Shown here piece after piece: positions 60,558-64,000 of a stretch of DNA of 64,000 bases. A model generated the notes under the pieces. The model ran no database searches, was not told where the DNA came from, and worked only from the letters and a program-made list of their open reading frames with translations. The position numbers and the translations under genes were made by a program. How positions within the stretch are numbered: the first letter of the stretch is position 1; every line of letters begins with the position of its first letter. Source of the stretch: Allobacillus halotolerans (GTDB lineage Bacteria; Bacillota; Bacilli; Bacillales; Alkalibacillaceae). The DNA is taken from the NCBI RefSeq assembly GCF_028743495.1, contig NZ_CP117968.1. One strand, given 5' to 3'.

Positions 60558-61724
60558 TTAGCGGATCATCAGCGTCATGTTACTGACAATAATCAACATC
60601 ACAATCGCAAAGAAAAACATGAGTGACATGAGTAATAAAGCAACTAAAATATATAGAATGTATTTTCCCATTACATCGATTAAATCCACGACTGGACCAT
60701 CGGCAATCGGTTGAAGTACTGCAGAAGTCACTTTGAAAATCAATCCAATCACAAGTACCTTAATGACAGGAAATAAAGTAATCAACAAGATGATGATGAC
60801 ACCTGCAATCCCGATCGAATTTTTTAATAATATGGAAGCTGAGAGAACTGTATCCGTAGCATCTGTGAACATCCGGCCTATGACAGGAATAAAATTGCTT
60901 GTCACATACTTGGCAGCTCTGATCGCGACACCATCTGTCACAGCAGCATTCACACCTTGCAAAGACATGAGTGAAACAAATAAGGTTAAAAATGCACCCA
61001 TAATGACAAAAGCAACATATTTAAATAGATCAGCCAGGCGTGAAACGTTAAACTCCTCGTTAACGAAACTAGCAATATGTAAAATTGCTGAAATGAATAG
61101 TAACGGTAGAACCAACTTACTGATCAGAACTCCTGAAACTTGGGTAAACACAAGTATTAATGGTTGAAAAAAAGCAACCGTCGCAACATTTCCAAATGAA
61201 GCCATCAAACTTAACATGAGTGGTAATAAGGCAAACATAAAGTGACTTAGCGACTCAATTGTTTCTGTTGTATAATTAACGGCTTGGTAGAAACTAGATA
61301 TCGCCACAGTCAATAAAACACCAAAAATAACTAAGTAACTGATCTTACTGACTGAGCTATTTTCAAATGAACCGACGAGAATTTTCAAAAAGACACTCAA
61401 TAAGGAGAGTAAAAATAGCATGCCGATTAACTTGCCATTTGTACGCCATTCTTCCAAGAAAAACAGTAGGAACCCATTGAACCAATCTTTAATCGAAAAG
61501 ATGGATCCATCTTTTACAGCATCCAACCAATGTTCATCTGCAGATAGTGGTATAAATTCACGATATTGTCTGAGTGCGTCCTGCCAATAGACTTGTATTT
61601 CTTCGGTGTCGATCCATTGCTCATCCATTTCCAAGTCCATTTGTTGCTCCTCTGCAGTTGCATGTACAGGAATAAAAGCTAAAATCATAAAGACAACGAC
61701 AGAGAAGGCGACGAAAAACCGCAT
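60558..61724 (-). CDS. spoIIIAE: SpoIIIAE, channel membrane protein
   Basis: 388 residues (B. subtilis 399). Signal-like N-terminus (1-24), an extracytoplasmic stretch to about residue 85, and about seven to eight membrane spans with ALLPLMLSLMASFGNVATVA and ITLFPVIKVLVIGLIFKVTSAVLQPI. Distantly like ABC permeases or secretion export parts. It is needed for late forespore gene activity. ATG at 61724 has GGAGA upstream. Confidence 0.93.
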   Translation of the reverse strand: MRFFVAFSVVVFMILAFIPVHATAEEQQMDLEMDEQWIDTEEIQVYWQDALRQYREFIPLSADEHWLDAVKDGSIFSIKDWFNGFLLFFLEEWRTNGKLIGMLFLLSLLSVFLKILVGSFENSSVSKISYLVIFGVLLTVAISSFYQAVNYTTETIESLSHFMFALLPLMLSLMASFGNVATVAFFQPLILVFTQVSGVLISKLVLPLLFISAILHIASFVNEEFNVSRLADLFKYVAFVIMGAFLTLFVSLMSLQGVNAAVTDGVAIRAAKYVTSNFIPVIGRMFTDATDTVLSASILLKNSIGIAGVIIILLITLFPVIKVLVIGLIFKVTSAVLQPIADGPVVDLIDVMGKYILYILVALLLMSLMFFFAIVMLIIVSNMTLMIR

Positions 61725-61740
61725 CGATCTAATCTCCTTT

Positions 61741-62133
61741 TTATTGCGGAATAAATGACATTAATGTTTCAAGGACTGAGATGAAAATCGGTAAAGCTAA
61801 TAATAGGATAAAAAGTTTACCGACTATTTCGACCTTGACGGCAACTGAGTTCAACTGAGCATCTTTTAAAAGCTGTGAGATGAATTCTGTCAGATACGCC
61901 ACACCAATTACTTTGATCATCGTATCTAGGTGCAGCAGTGATACATCGAATTTAGAAACAATGGACTGAAATAAATTAAATAGTTGTTCGACTTGGTTTA
62001 ACACAAACAAAAAAACAAAAATTCCAAGGAGTAAAACGAGTAAAAAACTAATAGACTCATTTTGTTCACGGACGATGACGACTAACATTGCGGCTACCAT
62101 GATAATAACGAAAAGCTGTAAAATTGATCCCAT
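61741..62133 (-). CDS. spoIIIAD: SpoIIIAD
   Basis: 130 residues (B. subtilis 133) with four membrane spans and the segment LDTMIKVIGVAYLTEFISQLLKDAQLNSVA, in part shared with SpoIIIAC. Likely export-gate-like membrane part of the channel. It lies 16 bases before spoIIIAE and 13 after spoIIIAC. Confidence 0.93.
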   Translation of the reverse strand: MGSILQLFVIIMVAAMLVVIVREQNESISFLLVLLLGIFVFLFVLNQVEQLFNLFQSIVSKFDVSLLHLDTMIKVIGVAYLTEFISQLLKDAQLNSVAVKVEIVGKLFILLLALPIFISVLETLMSFIPQ

Positions 62134-62146
62134 GTATACCGTTCCT

Positions 62147-62356
62147 TTACATGATCATTTGTAAGATAAAAACGGATTTAATTTGGTTGAATAAACGGGA
62201 TAAGTAATCGATGACAATCACTAAGACGATAATAAAGCCAATTAAAGTTGCCCAATGAGCAATGTCTTCCTTACCCATTTGTTTCAGAACGGTATGAATG
62301 ATTGCGACAATAATGCCGACACCTGCCACTTGAAACAAAATATAAATATCTTGCAT
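62147..62356 (-). CDS. spoIIIAC: SpoIIIAC
   Basis: 69 residues (B. subtilis 68) with two membrane spans: ILFQVAGVGIIVAIIHTVLK and WATLIGFIIVLVIVIDYLS. The family begins with this ILFQIAGVGIIVA pattern. Part of the membrane platform of the SpoIIIA channel. It follows spoIIIAB by 17 bases. Confidence 0.94.
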   Translation of the reverse strand: MQDIYILFQVAGVGIIVAIIHTVLKQMGKEDIAHWATLIGFIIVLVIVIDYLSRLFNQIKSVFILQMIM

Positions 62357-62373
62357 CGATTCATCCCCCTCTC

Positions 62374-62886
62374 CTAAATCAAAACCAATACAATTAAAAC
62401 GCCTGTCAGTAATCCCAATGTTCGGCTCATATTCGCAAACCGTTTCTCCTCTTCAACAGATTCATTCAACTGCTTATGTAAATGAATCGATGCTAACTCA
62501 ATTTGTTTCTTTTGTTGCACTAAATCGTGCAATCCTAATGTATCTCCAAATTGCTTCAATACATGGAGATCTTTTTTAGTCAGTGCCAGCCGATGAAAGT
62601 GATTTTGAATGGTCTCCTGCCAAACTTCTTGAAGTGAATAATCAACGTGTGTGAGTCGCTTATTGAGATCGTCGAAAAAGTGGGAAACTGGCTCGCTTAA
62701 TTGTTCAGAAAGTAATTCAAACAATGACTGAATCGGCAACTTTCCAAATGTCATTTCTGCTTCCATTAATTGCAGTGCTTGAATGAATTCGCGTAATTGA
62801 TTGGTTCTACCTTTAAACTTATTTGATTTATCGATTCCTACCCACGTGCACGTGAACAGGATGAGCAGCATGCCGATCCATTTCAT
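62374..62886 (-). CDS. spoIIIAB: SpoIIIAB
   Basis: 170 residues (B. subtilis 171) from the ATG at 62886 (MKWIGMLLILF), with AAGGAG eight bases upstream. N-terminal and C-terminal membrane spans flank a soluble helical domain resembling GspF-type domains (QLREFIQALQLMEAEMTFGKLP). It pairs with the SpoIIIAA ATPase. Its first 59 bases overlap the end of spoIIIAA, more than usual. Confidence 0.92.
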   Translation of the reverse strand: MKWIGMLLILFTCTWVGIDKSNKFKGRTNQLREFIQALQLMEAEMTFGKLPIQSLFELLSEQLSEPVSHFFDDLNKRLTHVDYSLQEVWQETIQNHFHRLALTKKDLHVLKQFGDTLGLHDLVQQKKQIELASIHLHKQLNESVEEEKRFANMSRTLGLLTGVLIVLVLI

Positions 62887-63823
62887 GCTGTACACTCCTT
62901 ATCCTCTCGGCTCTTTTGATTTCTTCAAACCGATGGTTATATACGTTTTTGACAGTACCAGGTGGGGACAGTCGATCTAGGAAAACAAAGCGCTCGATGG
63001 CTCTTTCACGAATTAACGCTTGAATTGAAGGTCTTTTCTGTATATCTTCTATCGATTCTCCGTGAACACTACAGATCAACTTAACTCCTGCATAGACTGC
63101 CTCAAGTAACCCTTGTGAGTCTTTTTCATGGCCAATTTCATCTACAACAATCACTTCTGGAGACATTGATCGAATCATCATTATGATTCCTTCTGCCTTC
63201 GGACAATCGGACATTACATCCGTTCGATTTCCGACAGGCTGTTGTGGGATACCGTTTAATGTCGCTGCAATTTCATTTCGCTCATCAATTAACCCAACAC
63301 GATGGTGCTGAAAACCATTCTCTGCATCGCTTATTTGCCTGATGATATCTCGCAAAATAGTTGTTTTTCCTGTTTTCGGTGGACCCACAATCAACGTATT
63401 CAACACATTTGAATGGTTGTCCATGATCATTGGACTAATCATCTGAGCAGAACCAATAATTGCTCTAGCAACCCGGATATTAAATGATGAAACATGGCTA
63501 ATTGCCTTAACCATTCCATCTTGGATATTCACTGATCCACTCAAACCTATCCGGTGCCCTCCAGGTAAAGTAATGAACCCTCTTTTCAGCTCTTCTTCTA
63601 ACCGATATACAGAATGCTGACTAATTCGAGCTAAAAATCTTTTCGATTCTTCTTGGGTCAGCTGAATGGAATCAATCATGATCGATCTTGACGTTAATAC
63701 CACTTCAGTCGGTCGGTGAACCCGAAGCCGAATTTCTTCTAATTCGTTCAGTTCACTCGCTGTTACAGATTCTTTTATTTTGCTTACAATATATGGTGGT
63801 AACACGTTTAATACTTCTTCCAA
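62828..63823 (-). CDS. spoIIIAA: SpoIIIAA, secretion-type ATPase
   Basis: 331 residues against about 307 in B. subtilis; the extra length is a C-terminal tail rich in Arg and His (about 310-331) that overlaps spoIIIAB. Walker A VGPPKTGKTTILRDI, Walker B-like EVIVVDEIGHEKD and ERNEIAATLNG fit the GspE/PilT-like family. It powers the SpoIIIA-SpoIIQ channel. The start is TTG at 63823 with GGGGGA seven bases upstream. First gene of the eight-gene operon. Confidence 0.93.
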   Translation of the reverse strand: MEEVLNVLPPYIVSKIKESVTASELNELEEIRLRVHRPTEVVLTSRSIMIDSIQLTQEESKRFLARISQHSVYRLEEELKRGFITLPGGHRIGLSGSVNIQDGMVKAISHVSSFNIRVARAIIGSAQMISPMIMDNHSNVLNTLIVGPPKTGKTTILRDIIRQISDAENGFQHHRVGLIDERNEIAATLNGIPQQPVGNRTDVMSDCPKAEGIIMMIRSMSPEVIVVDEIGHEKDSQGLLEAVYAGVKLICSVHGESIEDIQKRPSIQALIRERAIERFVFLDRLSPPGTVKNVYNHRFEEIKRAERIRSVQHEMDRHAAHPVHVHVGRNR

Positions 63824-63851
63824 AAAACTTCCCCCTTGCTTGTCTTATCTC

Positions 63852-63880
63852 ATTCTATGAGGCGTAGGTTCGAGTTATGC
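63852..63880 (-). promoter_or_regulatory. Candidate sigma-E promoter of the spoIIIA operon
   Basis: On the minus strand CATAGAAT (63859-63852) resembles the sigma-E -10 element CATACAAT with one difference, and GCATAACT (63880-63873) may be the -35, 13 bases apart. It lies 29 bases upstream of the spoIIIAA start. The B. subtilis operon is sigma-E dependent. The last 120 bases of the window hold no complete gene; a GAAGGAG at 63981-63987 on the plus strand may belong to a gene starting beyond the edge. Confidence 0.45.
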
Positions 63881-64000
63881 GTTTGAAATCTATTACTTAA
63901 GTGATTCTTATTTCGTTAACGCTTAAGAGAATTTCGCGAGAATCATGATATATTTCGTTGTCTGATTAATTTTAATTAAAGAAGGAGTAAAACAGAGGGT

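Noticed and set aside
63890..63960. Imperfect inverted repeat TGATTCT / AGAATCA near the right edge
   Set aside because: Short and imperfect in AT-rich DNA; could be an operator but cannot be supported without the neighbouring gene.

Overview
The window is a piece of a spore-forming Bacillaceae chromosome (Bacillota). Protein sequences and gene order match the B. subtilis 140-kb spo0A/bkd/spoIIIA/spoVA region closely, but there are features typical of haloalkaliphilic relatives: an OLE RNA gene, acidic protein tails, and clustered methylmalonyl-CoA mutase genes. Nearly everything lies on the minus strand. Plus-strand genes occur only at 15.2-16.2 kb, 17.5-21.6 kb, 28.4 kb and 38.6 kb. I see no rRNA, tRNA, CRISPR array, prophage or intact insertion sequence.

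Layout, left to right (read right to left for transcription). 1-3.8 kb: spoVA operon (AA, AB, AC, AD, AE, partial AF), which moves dipicolinic acid into and out of the spore. 3.8-4.7 kb: gene-free insert with a 52-nt tandem hairpin repeat and one copy of a 127-bp dispersed repeat. 4.7-7.5 kb: dacF-spoIIAA-spoIIAB-sigF, forespore sigma-F control. 7.7-12 kb: xerD-deoB-punA-pdp, nucleoside salvage plus chromosome dimer resolution. 12.1-15.2 kb: nudF, endonuclease Q-like gene, spoIIM, fur. 15.2-23 kb: small metabolic enzymes, rnz and dinB. 23-28.3 kb: a propionyl-CoA to succinyl-CoA cluster (mutase large and cobalamin subunits, epimerase, carboxyltransferase) with a YqjE-type peptidase. 28.4-30.2 kb: Prli42-like miniprotein, YqjA-like exporter, bacilliredoxin. 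30.4-38.8 kb: bkdR-bcd-lpdV-bkdAA-bkdAB-bkdB, branched-chain amino acid oxidation without ptb or buk. 38.8-43.4 kb: second dispersed repeat copy, a ureohydrolase, putP with a tiny upstream partner gene, and aspartokinase. 43.5-48.9 kb: tlyA-argR-recN-spoIVB-spo0A. 48.9-55.9 kb: nusB-folD-xseA-xseB-ispA, then the OLE RNA, its membrane partner oapA, and dxs. 56-58.4 kb: accB-accC-asp23. 58.6-63.8 kb: the complete spoIIIAA-AH operon.

The most notable item is the OLE RNA (about 52089 to 51480, minus strand), a roughly 610-nt structured noncoding RNA of extremophilic Bacillota. It sits between ispA and oapA and has what looks like its own sigma-A promoter. Other notable items are a BkdR that has lost the sigma-54-contacting GAFTGA loop, the loss of ptb/buk next to a complete propionyl-CoA pathway, a 40-residue membrane protein translationally coupled to putP, a terminator-like hairpin in the xerD leader, and a 50-residue acidic repeat tail on SpoIIIAH.

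Many start sites were moved downstream of the longest open frame because a Shine-Dalgarno (SD) sequence, family length or gene overlap favours the shorter form; each case is stated.
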